The notes beneath the pieces are model-generated. The model was given only the letters and a program-made list of their open reading frames with translations, was not told the origin of the DNA and did no database searches. A program made the position numbers and the translations under genes. A stretch of 64,000 bases of DNA from Bifidobacterium commune (lineage in GTDB: Bacteria > Actinomycetota > Actinomycetes > Actinomycetales > Bifidobacteriaceae). The first letter of the stretch is position 1, and each line of letters begins with the position of its first letter. Shown here one piece after another: positions 16,529 through 26,879 of the stretch. The DNA is taken from positions 524,867 through 588,866 of the forward strand of contig NZ_FMBL01000001.1 in assembly GCF_900094885.1 (NCBI RefSeq). The letters run 5' to 3'.

Positions 16529-18535
16529 ATGTTGCGAGAATTTTATTTGGATCCTGTCACTCACACGACAGACAAGGACACCATATATTCATTGCTGCGC
16601 AAGCGCGGCGAAAAAGACCCCGATGCCGCAATCGCTGAATGGCTGGATCAGCAGACCCAGCAGTGGCACAGTGTTACCGCAGGCGAAATGCTTGACAAGG
16701 TTCGTTCTGTTGCTAAAGGCCTTATGGGCTTGGGTGTAAAAGCCGGAAGTATGGTCATTCTTTATGCTCCAACAAGCTACGAATGGGGTGTCGTCGATTT
16801 TGCTTGCGCAGCTATCGGTGCCGTAAGCGTGCCGATCTATGAAACAGATTCGCCGAAGCAGGCAGGGGAAATCATTACCGATGTCGATCCGATCGTCGCG
16901 TTTGGTGGTGATGCCCAGCACACGCAGACACTTGAGCAATTCCGACGAGAGTGTGATGGGCTCAAGTATGTATTCAATCTTCAGGAAGGCGGTCTGCAAG
17001 CCGTTACGGATTTTGGCGCGGCTGTCACTAATGACGAGCTTGAGGAAGCAATTTCTCGTGTGCGTGCCGACGATATGCTGACCATTGTCTACACTTCCGG
17101 TTCAACCGGTGCGCCCAAGGGTGTCATGCTGTCACATCGCAATTTTGTTTCAACGGTATTTATCGGCTGGGCAGTGCTTGAGGAAATGTTGTATCAGCCA
17201 AGTCGTCTGCTGCTTTTCCTGCCGTTGGCGCATTGCTTTGCCCGATATATTCAGTACGTCGCCATTGGATCTCAGGGTGTCGTTGGCTATACGTCCAGCT
17301 CCAAACACCTGTTGGCTGATCTGCGAACCTTCAAGCCAACGTACCTGCTTGGTGTCCCGCGCGTATTCGAAAAGGTATACAATGCCGCATCCCAGAAGGC
17401 CGGAGCCGGTTTGCAAGGTCGTGTCTTCAATGCGGCGTTTGACCACTTTGTCAAATGGTCGAAAGAGGGTCAGGAAGGACATGGTCATACCGTGTCCGAA
17501 AAAATCAAGCATGGTTTTTATATGAAGACAGTCGGTGCTTCCGTACGTAGTGCATTGGGTCCAAACCTCAAATTCGTGGCCTGTGGTGGCGCTCCGATGA
17601 ATGCGGATTTGGCTCATTTCTTCAACGGAATGGATGGGATTACCTTTATCCAGGGTTATGGCATGACCGAAACTGCGGCACCCTGTATCGTCAGTTTCCA
17701 AGACTTCAACAAAGTCGGAGCTGTTGGACGTCCAGGTACTGGCATTGCCATCAAACTTGCTGATGATGACGAATTGCTGATTAACGGCGAAGATGTATTC
17801 TTGGGCTACTACAAGCAGCCTGAGCTGACTGCCGAGGTTACTGAACCGGGCGGATGGGTGCATTCTGGGGATATCGCACAGATTGATGATGACGGTTTCG
17901 TCTACATCACGGGCCGTAAGAAGGATATCATCATCACCGCCGGCGGCAAGAACGTTAGCCCGGCTCCGATTGAGGATACGATTTGCACATGTCCTTTGGT
18001 TGCTCATGCTGTTGTCGTGGGCGATGGACGGCCTTTTATCTCTGCACTTATTGAACTTGACCCGGAAATGGTTCGCTCCTGGCTGTCAAATAACGGCATG
18101 GACAAAAACATGAGTATGGCACAAATCGCTAAAAATGATGCTGTCCGAGCTTGTGTACAGCAATATATCGATCAGGCCAACAGTGAGGTATCTCGCGCAG
18201 AATCAGTACGTAAATTCATCATTGTTGACGGAGAATTCACACAAGAAAACGGTATGTTGACACCGAGCATGAAAGTTGTGCGCCCTCAGGTTCTCAAGAA
18301 TTACGCTGATATTATTGAAAATCAGATCTATGCGCCAAAAGGTGGGGGAAAGCCATCGATTTCAGCAGCAACGAGTTTCATCGACAAAACTGCTGAGAAG
18401 GCACGACAGGCCACTGATGCTGTCACACCAAAGGTCCGTGAGGCATATAAGCAAGCCAAACAAAATGTAGAGGCACATCTCTCGGATCATGACGATCGGC
18501 AAGAAGTCGACGCTCACGGCACCGACAAAAAGTAA
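16529..18535 (+). CDS. fadD: Long-chain fatty acid-CoA ligase (AMP-binding)
   Basis: Activates fatty acids to acyl-CoA through an acyl-adenylate at the membrane face. The P-loop motif is YTSGSTGAPKGVMLSH, the second motif IQGYGMTETAAPCIVS, then GWVHSGDIAQIDDDGFVYITGR and KKDIIITAGGKNVSP with the hinge and catalytic-lysine regions. About 60 extra charged residues at the C-terminus (AEKARQATDAVTPKVREAYK) may be helical. ATG 16529 is chosen because it begins the conserved MLREFYLDP segment 7 bases after a TATAAT box, implying a leaderless mRNA; no classic ribosome-binding site is present. The preferred chain length is unknown. Confidence 0.9.
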   Translation: MLREFYLDPVTHTTDKDTIYSLLRKRGEKDPDAAIAEWLDQQTQQWHSVTAGEMLDKVRSVAKGLMGLGVKAGSMVILYAPTSYEWGVVDFACAAIGAVSVPIYETDSPKQAGEIITDVDPIVAFGGDAQHTQTLEQFRRECDGLKYVFNLQEGGLQAVTDFGAAVTNDELEEAISRVRADDMLTIVYTSGSTGAPKGVMLSHRNFVSTVFIGWAVLEEMLYQPSRLLLFLPLAHCFARYIQYVAIGSQGVVGYTSSSKHLLADLRTFKPTYLLGVPRVFEKVYNAASQKAGAGLQGRVFNAAFDHFVKWSKEGQEGHGHTVSEKIKHGFYMKTVGASVRSALGPNLKFVACGGAPMNADLAHFFNGMDGITFIQGYGMTETAAPCIVSFQDFNKVGAVGRPGTGIAIKLADDDELLINGEDVFLGYYKQPELTAEVTEPGGWVHSGDIAQIDDDGFVYITGRKKDIIITAGGKNVSPAPIEDTICTCPLVAHAVVVGDGRPFISALIELDPEMVRSWLSNNGMDKNMSMAQIAKNDAVRACVQQYIDQANSEVSRAESVRKFIIVDGEFTQENGMLTPSMKVVRPQVLKNYADIIENQIYAPKGGGKPSISAATSFIDKTAEKARQATDAVTPKVREAYKQAKQNVEAHLSDHDDRQEVDAHGTDKK

Positions 18536-18588
18536 AGCTGATCTTCAGCCGAAGAGTAATCAAGCGAGAGATATGAAGGAGCAAAGCA

Positions 18589-19071
18589 TTGTCGTTACGA
18601 GAGATACGGGTCGTCCCTGATCCGGTATTGCGTACACCTTGTGAACCAATCCGGGAGATAACACCTGCTGTTAGGCGGATGGTACAAGATTTGCTAGATA
18701 CTGTAGATGACCCAGGCAGGGCCGGGCTTTCTGCAAATCAGATTGGTATCAGTTTGCGTGCATTCTCATATAATATCAATGGCAAGCTCGGTTACGTGCT
18801 CAACCCAGTTATAGAGGAGACTCGGGGAGAGCAGTATGGAGAAGAAGGTTGTCTTTCTGTTCCCAAACTTTGGTATAAGACTCGGCGCGCTGATTATGCC
18901 CGTGTACGGGGCATCAATCTCGACGGCAAACCGGTCGTTCTTGAAGGAACTGGCCTCATGGGTCGAATGCTGCAACATGAGACCGACCATCTTGACGGGT
19001 ATATCTACCTCGATCGTCTGGAAAAAACGGAACGTCAAGAGGCGATGCGTCGCATGCGCGAAGTTCGCTGA
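18589..19071 (+). CDS. def: Peptide deformylase
   Basis: Removes the formyl group from N-terminal methionine of new proteins. The three motifs are present: [10 protein letters not shown] (motif 1, with Ser where the family usually has Ala), EEGCLSVP (metal-binding Cys) and QHETDHLDG (HExxH). The start is TTG 18589 with GAAGGAG 7 bases upstream. 160 residues is the normal length. It lies 53 bases after fadD and is probably cotranscribed. The motif 1 deviation resembles forms seen in some actinobacterial paralogues; activity is expected because all metal ligands are kept. Confidence 0.93.
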   Translation: MSLREIRVVPDPVLRTPCEPIREITPAVRRMVQDLLDTVDDPGRAGLSANQIGISLRAFSYNINGKLGYVLNPVIEETRGEQYGEEGCLSVPKLWYKTRRADYARVRGINLDGKPVVLEGTGLMGRMLQHETDHLDGYIYLDRLEKTERQEAMRRMREVR

Positions 19072-19440
19072 TTGCCGGAAATATTCCAAAATCGACTCGA
19101 ACATAAGCGTCCTGAAGCCATCTGTTACGGTTTCTGGACGCTTATGTGTTCAGCCTTCAAATCCTGTTTTAGCATATATTTATTGCTCATAGACCTTTGT
19201 TGCCGCGCTTGAATGGTCGCGTATTTATTCAGTGTGTGTGTTATCCTTTTTGCAGTGTGTTTAAACGGATTCTGAGGTAGTCACGTTGCTGAGGAAACCA
19301 CCCAATATTGTCAATCAAAACACGCGAATACGCGCTATGCACGTGACGGACTGTGTCGGTCGATAAGACGCTTTCACAGGCGAACTGTCGTACGCAGGGC
19401 CGCATAGCCAGGCAATAACCGACTGAAAGGTAGCATTACC
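19072..19440. other. Intergenic region: stem-loop after def and rpsB leader
   Basis: No gene. A 12-bp stem ACATAAGCGTCC/GGACGCTTATGT with a long loop (19101-19148) probably ends the fadD-def transcript, without a strong T-tract. The remaining 290 bases should hold the rpsB promoter and 5' leader. GAAAGG lies just before the rpsB GTG. I see no recognisable riboswitch. Confidence 0.5.
19101..19148 (+). terminator. Stem-loop after def
   Basis: Perfect 12-bp arms ACATAAGCGTCC and GGACGCTTATGT separated by about 22 bases. The arm lengths suggest a terminator, but only a few T follow. Confidence 0.55.
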
Positions 19441-20280
19441 GTGGCTCAAATAACTATGAGTGACATGCTGAAGGCAGGACTGCACTTCGGCCACCAGACC
19501 CGTCGTTGGAACCCCAAGATGAAGCAGTACATCTTGATGGAGCGTAACGGCATTCACATCATCAACCTTTTCAAATCACTCGATTTGATCGACAAAGCCT
19601 ATGATTTCATCAAGCAGACCGTAGCACACAATGGCACTGTCCTCTTTGTCGGCACGAAGAAGCAGGCTCAGGAAGCCATCGCGACACAGGCTGCCCGCGT
19701 CAGCATGCCTTATGTTTCCGAGCGTTGGCTCGGTGGTATGCTTACCAACTTCCAGACGGTTTCCAAGCGTGTAGCACGCCTGAAGGAACTCGAGGAGATG
19801 GACTTTACCGACGTTCGTGGATCAGGTCTGACCAAGAAGGAACTCCTGCTTCTGCAGCGTGAGAAGAACAAGCTGGAGAAGCAGCTTGGCGGTATCCGCA
19901 ACATGAACCGCACGCCTTCCGCTATGTTCGTGGTTGATATCAACAAGGAATCGCTGGCTGTTGAGGAAGCGCACAAACTGGGTATTCCAGTCGTCGCTAT
20001 CGTCGACACCAACACTGATCCGGATGTGGTCGATTACCCGATTCCGGCGAACGATGACGCCATTCGCGGCATCGAGCTGCTGACCTCTCTGATGGCAGAT
20101 GCCGTTGCTGACGGCTTGCTTGAGCGTAGCGGCAAGGCTGAGAAGACCGAAGACAAGTCCGAGCAGCCTATGGCCGCTTGGGAGAAGGACTTGCTCAAGG
20201 ACAAGGACGGCAAGGAAGAAGCTGCCGAGCTCGCTGAGGGCAAGAAAGCAGAAGCCAAGTCCGAAGAGGCCAAGGCCTGA
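19441..20280 (+). CDS. rpsB: 30S ribosomal protein S2
   Basis: Small-subunit protein needed for late assembly and mRNA binding. The N-terminus [20 protein letters not shown] and the segments [11 protein letters not shown] and [14 protein letters not shown] are diagnostic. The start is GTG. The C-terminus is extended by about 45 Lys/Glu/Ala-rich residues beyond the usual core, a feature of actinobacterial S2. It is followed by a terminator and then tsf, the normal order. Confidence 0.98.
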   Translation: MAQITMSDMLKAGLHFGHQTRRWNPKMKQYILMERNGIHIINLFKSLDLIDKAYDFIKQTVAHNGTVLFVGTKKQAQEAIATQAARVSMPYVSERWLGGMLTNFQTVSKRVARLKELEEMDFTDVRGSGLTKKELLLLQREKNKLEKQLGGIRNMNRTPSAMFVVDINKESLAVEEAHKLGIPVVAIVDTNTDPDVVDYPIPANDDAIRGIELLTSLMADAVADGLLERSGKAEKTEDKSEQPMAAWEKDLLKDKDGKEEAAELAEGKKAEAKSEEAKA

Positions 20281-20296
20281 CCGATATGTGTTTTGT

Positions 20297-20340
20297 AAAA
20301 GGCGGTGTCGGAAACTTCCGGGCTTCCGCACCGCCTTTTA
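20297..20340 (+). terminator. Terminator between rpsB and tsf
   Basis: Stem AAAAGGCGGTG (20297-20307) with CACCGCCTTTT (20329-20339). It separates two genes usually cotranscribed, so it may act as a partial terminator that sets the S2 to EF-Ts ratio. Confidence 0.8.
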
Positions 20341-20380
20341 CGGCATATAACGTTGGGAATAGATTTTAAAGGAGATAGAC

Positions 20381-21232
20381 ATGGCAGCAATTACAGCAGC
20401 TTTGATCAAGCAGGTTCGTGATGACACCGGAGCCGGCATGATGGACGTCAAGAAGGCACTGACCGAGGCTGAAGGTGATGTGGCACGTGCCAAGGAAATT
20501 ATCCGCGCCAAGGGTATCCAGGCAGCCGGCAAGCGTGAAGGTCGCGCCGCACAGGAAGGTACTATCGCGTCTCGCGTAGTCGATGCCGCCAACGGCCAGG
20601 TAGGTTACGCGGTTGAGCTTAACTCTGAGACCGACTTTGTGGCAAAGACTCCGAAGTTCGTCGCGTTTGCGGATGAAGTTCTATCCAATGCCATTGCAGC
20701 CGACGCTTCGGACGCGGAATCCGTTCTCGCGGCTAAGGCGGATGATGGTACCGTAAAGACCGCCGTAGAAGAAGCAGCTGCTCTCTTCGGTGAGCACGTT
20801 AAGGTTGGCCAGGTAGCCAAGGTCGAAGGCCCCAAGGTCGAGATTTATGCACACAAGAAATCCGCGGAAATGCCGCCAAGCATCGTGGCCATGGTCGCAA
20901 CCGATGAAAAGGGTGCGGCTGTCGCTCACGAGGCTGCTCTGCAGATTTCGGCCATGGGCGCCAAGTGGCTCAAGCGTGAGGACGTTCCAGCCGATGTGCT
21001 TGAGTCCGAGCGTCGTGTCGCCACGGAGAAGTCGCAGGCTGAGGGCAAGCCTGAGCAGATCATCCCCAAGATCGTTGAAGGCCGTATGAATTCCTTCTAT
21101 AAAGAGAACGTGCTTCTCGAGCAGGAGTACGTCAAGGATCCTTCCAAGACGGTTAGCGATCTCTTCAAGGATGCAGACGGAGAGCTTATTTCCTTCGCCC
21201 GTATCGAGGTTGGTAAGGCTGGCAGGGAGTAA
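20381..21232 (+). CDS. tsf: Translation elongation factor Ts
   Basis: Nucleotide exchange factor for EF-Tu. The UBA-like N-terminus with VRDDTGAGMMDVKKALTE, the central GYAVELNSETDFVAKTPKF and the C-terminal SFARIEVGKAGRE fit the family. The length of 283 residues is normal. AAAGGAG lies 9 bases before the ATG. Downstream is a strong terminator. Confidence 0.98.
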   Translation: MAAITAALIKQVRDDTGAGMMDVKKALTEAEGDVARAKEIIRAKGIQAAGKREGRAAQEGTIASRVVDAANGQVGYAVELNSETDFVAKTPKFVAFADEVLSNAIAADASDAESVLAAKADDGTVKTAVEEAAALFGEHVKVGQVAKVEGPKVEIYAHKKSAEMPPSIVAMVATDEKGAAVAHEAALQISAMGAKWLKREDVPADVLESERRVATEKSQAEGKPEQIIPKIVEGRMNSFYKENVLLEQEYVKDPSKTVSDLFKDADGELISFARIEVGKAGRE

Positions 21233-21263
21233 TTAACTCCTTGCGAGGTCCTTTGACGGGCTG

Positions 21264-21309
21264 ATCAAAGTTGGCCGGTGCTTGCGTGTACCGGCCAACT
21301 TTGATATTT
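21264..21309 (+). terminator. Rho-independent terminator after tsf
   Basis: Perfect 16-bp stem ATCAAAGTTGGCCGGT (21264-21279) with ACCGGCCAACTTTGAT (21290-21305), then ATTTG. One of the longest perfect stems in the window. Confidence 0.9.
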
Positions 21310-21512
21310 GGGTTATCCATAGCGATCAGTAAGCCGATGGAAAACGCTTCCACATGGAGAAACGGTGACACGAACAAGTAGCGGGCAAGGGTAATTCGCA
21401 GCCTCTTATTATTTCGCCGATTTGAGCAAAACAATCACCGTATCGCTGTCGTTGTAGACAGATAACCTAGAGACCAGAAATATGCCGTCGGACAAGGATA
21501 GAGAGGCCGTCG

Positions 21513-22259
21513 ATGACTGGTGATGACAAGAACAAGAACAGCCGCAGAGTACTGCTGAAACTGTCTGGTGAGGCATTCGGCGGAGGTAAGATTGGTATAG
21601 ACACGAAAGTGATTCGCCGCATCGCCAAGGAAATTCACGAGGCTGTTGATCAAGGCATTCAAGTTGCCGTTGTTGTCGGCGGTGGTAATTTCTTCCGTGG
21701 CGCAGAACTTCAACAAGCCGGTATCGAGCGTACACGCGGCGATTACATGGGTATGCTTGGTACTGTCATGAACTGCCTCGCTCTTCAGGATTTTCTTGAG
21801 CAGGAAGGTCAAGCAACTCGCGTACAGACCGCGATTACCATGGGACAGGTTGCCGAGCCTTACATCCCGCTCAAAGCCATACGTCACCTTGAAAAAGGCC
21901 GAGTGGTGATTTTTGGTGCTGGCGCAGGTATGCCATATTTCTCAACTGATACGGTGTCGATTCAGCGTTCCCTTGAAATTCACTGCGATGAAGTTCTTAT
22001 GGGCAAGAATGGCGTTGACGGCATTTACACGGCTGATCCCCGTAAGGAACCAACAGCTCAGCGATTCGAAACGTTGAGCTACCAGCGTGCATTGGTTGAC
22101 AATTTAGCAGTTATGGATGCAGCTGCGCTTTCGATGGCGAGGGAAAATGATCAGCATATTCGTGTGTTTGGTCTTGAGGAAGCCGGAAACGTCACCAAGG
22201 CACTGGTAGGCAAACCAATCGGTACGCTCGTATCTAATCTCAAATCGGAAACTATTTAA
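21513..22259 (+). CDS. pyrH: Uridylate kinase
   Basis: Phosphorylates UMP to UDP; amino-acid-kinase fold. [11 protein letters not shown] near the start, [18 protein letters not shown] and [18 protein letters not shown] are the expected nucleotide and acceptor motifs. 248 residues is normal. GAGAGG is 8 bases upstream of ATG 21513. It sits between tsf and frr as in most bacteria. Confidence 0.97.
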   Translation: MTGDDKNKNSRRVLLKLSGEAFGGGKIGIDTKVIRRIAKEIHEAVDQGIQVAVVVGGGNFFRGAELQQAGIERTRGDYMGMLGTVMNCLALQDFLEQEGQATRVQTAITMGQVAEPYIPLKAIRHLEKGRVVIFGAGAGMPYFSTDTVSIQRSLEIHCDEVLMGKNGVDGIYTADPRKEPTAQRFETLSYQRALVDNLAVMDAAALSMARENDQHIRVFGLEEAGNVTKALVGKPIGTLVSNLKSETI

Positions 22260-22362
22260 TAACTGAAACTTGATGCTGAATTGACCGTTGTAAAAGCCAC
22301 GTACGTTGGTGATAAAACGCATTAATAAAGATTCGCTACAGCGAATAATAAAGGAGAACAAT

Positions 22363-22917
22363 ATGGCAAACCTTGTTGAACAGGCAAAAGACCAGATGAA
22401 CAAGTCCGTGGAAGCCACCAAGGAGAATTTTGCTGGTATCCGTACAGGTCGAGCCAACCCGGCTCTGCTCAATGGTTTAGTTGTCGATTATTACGGAGCC
22501 CCAACGCCAATCAAGGCTGTCGCTTCAATTGGCGTTCCTGAGCCTCGCACTCTTTCCATTACACCGTTCGATGGTTCACAGACCGCCGCTGTGGAAAAGG
22601 CAGTTCGTGACTCGGATTTGGGAGGTAGCACCCGTCGAGATGGCGACATTATTCACCTCACGATGCCGGAACTGACGGAAGATCGCCGTAAGGAATATGT
22701 CAAGCTTGCCAAAGGTAAGGCCGAGGAAGGCAAAGTCGCAGTTCGTAACATTCGGCGCAAAACCAAAGAAGCAATTGACAAGGCAACCAAAGATGGCGAT
22801 ATGGGGGAGGATCAAGGCGACCGCCTGCAAAAAGATCTCGACAAAGTCACCAAAGAAATGACCGATACAATCGATCAGCTGCTCGAAGGCAAAGAAAAGG
22901 AGATCATGGAGGTCTGA
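22363..22917 (+). CDS. frr: Ribosome recycling factor
   Basis: Splits post-termination ribosomes together with EF-G. The N-terminus MANLVEQAKDQMNKSVEA, the GIRTGRANPALLNGLVVDYYG segment and SITPFDGSQ are family hallmarks. The start at 22363 is set by AAAGGAG 6 bases upstream; an upstream in-frame codon at 22306 is rejected. 184 residues, normal. Confidence 0.97.
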   Translation: MANLVEQAKDQMNKSVEATKENFAGIRTGRANPALLNGLVVDYYGAPTPIKAVASIGVPEPRTLSITPFDGSQTAAVEKAVRDSDLGGSTRRDGDIIHLTMPELTEDRRKEYVKLAKGKAEEGKVAVRNIRRKTKEAIDKATKDGDMGEDQGDRLQKDLDKVTKEMTDTIDQLLEGKEKEIMEV

Positions 22918-22984
22918 TCAGTCATTTCGCGCTATAGACTATGTATGCAAGAGTGAACGATTGGATGACCTGAAAGATAAGGCG

Positions 22985-23971
22985 ATGACCAAACAACAGG
23001 ACGAAACAACAGCCGAGTCGAGCGCTAAGCTTGATGACATTAATAGGAAAACCGGCCGTAACATGCCTCAGGCCGTAGCCACAGCTGCGTTTTTGATTGT
23101 CCTTATTGTTGCTTCCTTGCTTGTGCGAGTCGATTTATTCATTTGGCTGATTGTTGTTTTTGTCCTCCTTGCATTGCGAGAGCTACATGTATCGTTCGCC
23201 ACAGTTCATCTCTACATCCCTTTGGTCGCATTCTGGCTATGCAGTGCAAGTACACTGTTGGCAACATACTATCTGCCGGATCATGTATTGGTCGCAGGTG
23301 TAGGAATTGCTGTTTCGATGCTCGCCGTGGCGATAAGTTCAAATATGCGTCATGTAGTGGGACGGCGGCTTAAGGTCGCGATTGAGGATAAACGCAACGC
23401 CGCTCAATCGACAGATACCTCATCGGATAATAAATTGGCATCTAACTCGAAGACCTCAGAGAGCAGTCTAAACAATGTGGCGGTATCGATGTTCTTGGTG
23501 GTCTACATCTTGGTGTTGGCTTCGTGCATCGTTCTTTCGGAAACGTTCAATGGGCATCCTGTAGCCCATGCCATTATGCTCATTTTCCTGCCCGCACTGT
23601 CAGATACTGGAGGGCTTTTTGCTGGAGCATTCCTTGGCAAGCACAAGCTCTCGCCGCGTATTTCTCCAAAAAAGTCCGTTGAAGGTCTATGCGGTTCCAT
23701 ACTTTTCGCGATGATTGGAGCATACGCGGTTTTCGCGGTCACATATTCACACCTTTGGTCCCGTTATTGGTGGGTACCAATTCTGACAGGTGTGATGGTC
23801 GGCATCATCGGAACATTTGGAGATTTGAGTGCCTCGATGCTCAAACGTGATATGGGCTTGAAAGATATGGGTCACTTGCTTAAAGGCCATGGCGGTGTCA
23901 TTGACCGAGTTGATTCAATCCTTCTTTGCGCTCCGTTCTTTATGTTGCTGTTTATGTTGACTGGCATGTGA
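22985..23971 (+). CDS. cdsA: Phosphatidate cytidylyltransferase
   Basis: Membrane enzyme making CDP-diacylglycerol from CTP and phosphatidate, the precursor for the two CDP-alcohol phosphotransferases in this window. Several hydrophobic helices and the C-terminal signature LKRDMGLKDMGHLLKGHGG then DRVDS identify it. A hydrophilic Ser/Asn-rich insertion (about 23370-23480) lies between membrane segments. ATG 22985 with AAGG upstream is preferred over TTG 22961. Between frr and rlmN, as usual. Confidence 0.93.
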   Translation: MTKQQDETTAESSAKLDDINRKTGRNMPQAVATAAFLIVLIVASLLVRVDLFIWLIVVFVLLALRELHVSFATVHLYIPLVAFWLCSASTLLATYYLPDHVLVAGVGIAVSMLAVAISSNMRHVVGRRLKVAIEDKRNAAQSTDTSSDNKLASNSKTSESSLNNVAVSMFLVVYILVLASCIVLSETFNGHPVAHAIMLIFLPALSDTGGLFAGAFLGKHKLSPRISPKKSVEGLCGSILFAMIGAYAVFAVTYSHLWSRYWWVPILTGVMVGIIGTFGDLSASMLKRDMGLKDMGHLLKGHGGVIDRVDSILLCAPFFMLLFMLTGM

Positions 23972-24145
23972 GTGTTCAATTACCGCTTGCAATTAGCGTA
24001 ATGAAGAAGCTTGCTCATATCTGAAGCAAAGCTGAGATGTGGATGACTCTTCTCGGCCCATAAGTAACACTATGTCGTTTTAAAAGGAATTTCAATAACG
24101 CAAGCGCTGGCTTTATGTCAGGAAATCGTACCTATCGCTTGGAGT

Positions 24146-25360
24146 GTGGGACAGAATATGAACGTAACTGCAAATAGCGTCTATGATCGCCAGAAACCCA
24201 TTGGCAATGGCGAATCAGGCGTGACGCCCGGTGGTAACTCTGGATCATTCCGTGACGTGCTCTCCAAGAATCACGCGCGTCGCGGCAAGCCTCCGGTTCA
24301 CTTTGCCGATATGACTCCGGAAGAGCGCGTTGAAACGACAAAACAGCTGGGAATGCCAAAGTTCCGTGTACAGCAACTTGCTAACCACTATTTCGGTCAT
24401 TTCAGCAACGATGTCTCCTCGTTCACCGATTTTCCGGCAGATAAGCGCGATGAGGCTCAACGCGAATTTTTCCCGAATCTGATTACTGAGGTAACCAGTC
24501 AGGTTGCAGACGAAGGAACCACCATCAAAACGTTGTGGGAACTGTTTGATGGTACGCATATCGAATCGGTACTGATGCGCTATCCTAACCGAGCCACACT
24601 ATGTATCTCCAGTCAGGTAGGTTGTGGCATGGGCTGCCCGTTCTGTGCGACCGGTCAACTTGGCCTTACTCGTAATCTGTCTACAGCTGAAATCCTCGAA
24701 CAGGTCCGTGTCGCTGCCAAAGCAATGGCTGAGGGTCGTGTCGCAGGAGGCCCGGGACGTCTGAGCAACGTGGTGTTCATGGGGGAGGGAGAACCCATGG
24801 GCAATTACAAGTCTGTGCTTGCCGCAGTGCGCCAGATCAGTGCGATGCCACCGAACGGATTTGGCATTTCGGCACGAAATATAACTGTTTCCACAGTAGG
24901 TGTCGTTCCAGGAATTAAAAAATTGACCAACGAGGGGATACCACTTCGCCTCGCACTCTCCCTGCATGCCCCAAACGATACGTTGCGCGATGAGCTGGTG
25001 CCAATGAACCGCCGCTTCAATTCGGCAGCAGTATTGGACGCCGCCCATGAATACTATTTGGCTAGCCACCGTAGGGTCAGTATCGAATACGCGTTGATGC
25101 GTGGCATCAACGACCAGGCCGAACACGCGCATCAGTTAGCACGCCGCCTCAATCATTACGGAGACGATTGGGTACATGTCAATCCCATTCCTCTCAATCC
25201 GATTGAAGGTTCGAAGTGGACAGCTTCGAAGCCCGAGGATGAGCGCCAATTCCTCGAGATTCTCCATCAATCAGGTATCACTGCGACATTGCGCGACACC
25301 CGAGGATCCGATATCGATGGAGCCTGCGGTCAGTTGGCTGCCAAAAACATCAATGCATGA
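24146..25360 (+). CDS. rlmN: 23S rRNA/tRNA adenine C2 methyltransferase RlmN
   Basis: Radical-SAM enzyme that methylates A2503 of 23S rRNA and A37 of some tRNAs. The cluster motif is GCGMGCPFCATGQLG (CxxxCxxC). The segments FMGEGEPMGNY and LRDTRGSDIDGACGQL contain the conserved cysteine near the C-terminus. About 404 residues from GTG 24146; ATG 24158 is an alternative four codons in. The N-terminus has about 45 poorly conserved residues before the family domain. Confidence 0.95.
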   Translation: MGQNMNVTANSVYDRQKPIGNGESGVTPGGNSGSFRDVLSKNHARRGKPPVHFADMTPEERVETTKQLGMPKFRVQQLANHYFGHFSNDVSSFTDFPADKRDEAQREFFPNLITEVTSQVADEGTTIKTLWELFDGTHIESVLMRYPNRATLCISSQVGCGMGCPFCATGQLGLTRNLSTAEILEQVRVAAKAMAEGRVAGGPGRLSNVVFMGEGEPMGNYKSVLAAVRQISAMPPNGFGISARNITVSTVGVVPGIKKLTNEGIPLRLALSLHAPNDTLRDELVPMNRRFNSAAVLDAAHEYYLASHRRVSIEYALMRGINDQAEHAHQLARRLNHYGDDWVHVNPIPLNPIEGSKWTASKPEDERQFLEILHQSGITATLRDTRGSDIDGACGQLAAKNINA

Positions 25361-25476
25361 CCGCTTAACCTGTTCGAAGGTCAGCTAAATTGTTGATTTT
25401 GAGACACTTCAGGAACTCACTGGTTTGTTGAATTAAAATCACATCATTGTTTTGCATATCAAGGTGGAGGGATTTC

Positions 25477-26247
25477 ATGTCATTGGCTGTCCGAGTAATT
25501 CCTTGTTTAGACGTGGACAACGGTCGTGTAGTCAAAGGTGTTCATTTCCAAAATCTTCGCGACGCAGGGGACCCTGTTGAACTGGCATCACGTTATTACG
25601 ACGAAGGTGCGGATGAACTTACTTTCTTGGATGTCACTGCCTCAACCGGTAATCGCAGAACAATGACGGATGTGGTTACGCGTACAGCTGGCCAGATATT
25701 TATACCTTTAACCGTTGGCGGTGGTGTACGAACGGTTGAGGACGTCAATTCCCTACTGCGCTGTGGCGCGGATAAAATCAGCGTCAACACTGCGGCCATC
25801 AATAACCCAGACCTTATTTCGCAGGTTTCGAAACGTTTTGGTAACCAGGTGCTTGTGCTTTCAGTTGATGCTCGGAGAGAAAAGGGCGAGCGGCATACGC
25901 AATCAGGCTTTGAAGTGACGACCATGGGCGGCAGCCATTCGACTGCAATCGACGCACTGACCTGGGCAAAGCGTGCTGAGGAACTCGGTGTAGGAGAAAT
26001 CCTGCTCAATTCAATGGACGCTGACGGAACTGGCAATGGCTTCGATCTGGAAATGATCAAAGCCATGCGTAAGGTTGTCAACATACCACTGATTGCAAGC
26101 GGCGGAGCAGGCAAACTCGAAGATTTCCCTCCGGCCATTCGGGCCGGTGCGGATGCGGTACTTGCCGCATCGGTTTTCCACTACGGCAAGATGACCATTG
26201 CTCAGGTTAAAGACACCTTGCGGAACGCAGGTATAACGGTAAGGTAA
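25477..26247 (+). CDS. hisF: Imidazole glycerol phosphate synthase cyclase subunit
   Basis: Forms imidazole glycerol phosphate and AICAR in histidine synthesis, with HisH (not in the window). The beta-alpha barrel starts [20 protein letters not shown] with the first catalytic Asp, and LVLSVDARR has the second. [10 protein letters not shown] and ASVFHYG are phosphate-binding elements. ATG 25477 is preferred because GGTGGAGGG is upstream. 256 residues, normal. Confidence 0.97.
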   Translation: MSLAVRVIPCLDVDNGRVVKGVHFQNLRDAGDPVELASRYYDEGADELTFLDVTASTGNRRTMTDVVTRTAGQIFIPLTVGGGVRTVEDVNSLLRCGADKISVNTAAINNPDLISQVSKRFGNQVLVLSVDARREKGERHTQSGFEVTTMGGSHSTAIDALTWAKRAEELGVGEILLNSMDADGTGNGFDLEMIKAMRKVVNIPLIASGGAGKLEDFPPAIRAGADAVLAASVFHYGKMTIAQVKDTLRNAGITVR

Positions 26248-26381
26248 CGTACCTATCCAGGTGCGGCGGTCTCACGAATAACTGTTTCAGGAGATGCTAG
26301 GAAGATATGCCGCACTGGTGTTCATGCAGAGCTATCGATTCAAAGTACAAAATAATCGATGGTCAACGGTAAGGAATTGAC

Positions 26382-26765
26382 ATGACAAACACCGACTACG
26401 ACAATCACACCGAGCTAGACCCACGGTTGGTACAACGCTTGAAACACGATGCCAACGGTCTTGTCGTCGCAGTCATCCAGCAATACGACACTGGACGTGT
26501 ACTGATGGTCGGTTATATGAACGATGAGGCTCTGCGGCGGACGCTGACCACAGGCAGGGTCACGTTCTGGTCTCGATCACGCCAAGAGTACTGGCGAAAG
26601 GGCGATACTTCCGGCCATGCGCAGTATGTAAAGGACGTATCGTTGGATTGTGACGGAGATGCCTTACTCGTCGAAGTAGATCAGGTTGGGGCTGCCTGCC
26701 ACACAGGCGCACATTCGTGCTTCGACGAAGGTGGTCATATCCCTGCTGTAGTCGGCGAACGCTGA
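26382..26765 (+). CDS. hisI: Phosphoribosyl-AMP cyclohydrolase
   Basis: Opens the purine ring of phosphoribosyl-AMP in histidine synthesis. The motifs [36 protein letters not shown] and [13 protein letters not shown] are present, with the zinc cysteines around [12 protein letters not shown]. 127 residues. The preceding 130-base gap holds an inverted repeat (CCAGGTGCGGC at 26257 and GCCGCACTGG at 26309) with a long loop, of uncertain meaning. Confidence 0.96.
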   Translation: MTNTDYDNHTELDPRLVQRLKHDANGLVVAVIQQYDTGRVLMVGYMNDEALRRTLTTGRVTFWSRSRQEYWRKGDTSGHAQYVKDVSLDCDGDALLVEVDQVGAACHTGAHSCFDEGGHIPAVVGER

Positions 26766-26879
26766 CAGTACATTCGTTGCAAGGTGGATACGCATCTTCG
26801 ACCAATCATCTCAACTGTGTTGCCATGCCGAGCTATGATGGCCACTAGTATTTCATCGTCAAGACCATCGCGAGGATTC

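Noticed and set aside
17150-18007. A 285-codon minus-strand open frame inside fadD
   Set aside because: It lies antisense to a clearly conserved enzyme, has no recognisable domain and no ribosome-binding site.
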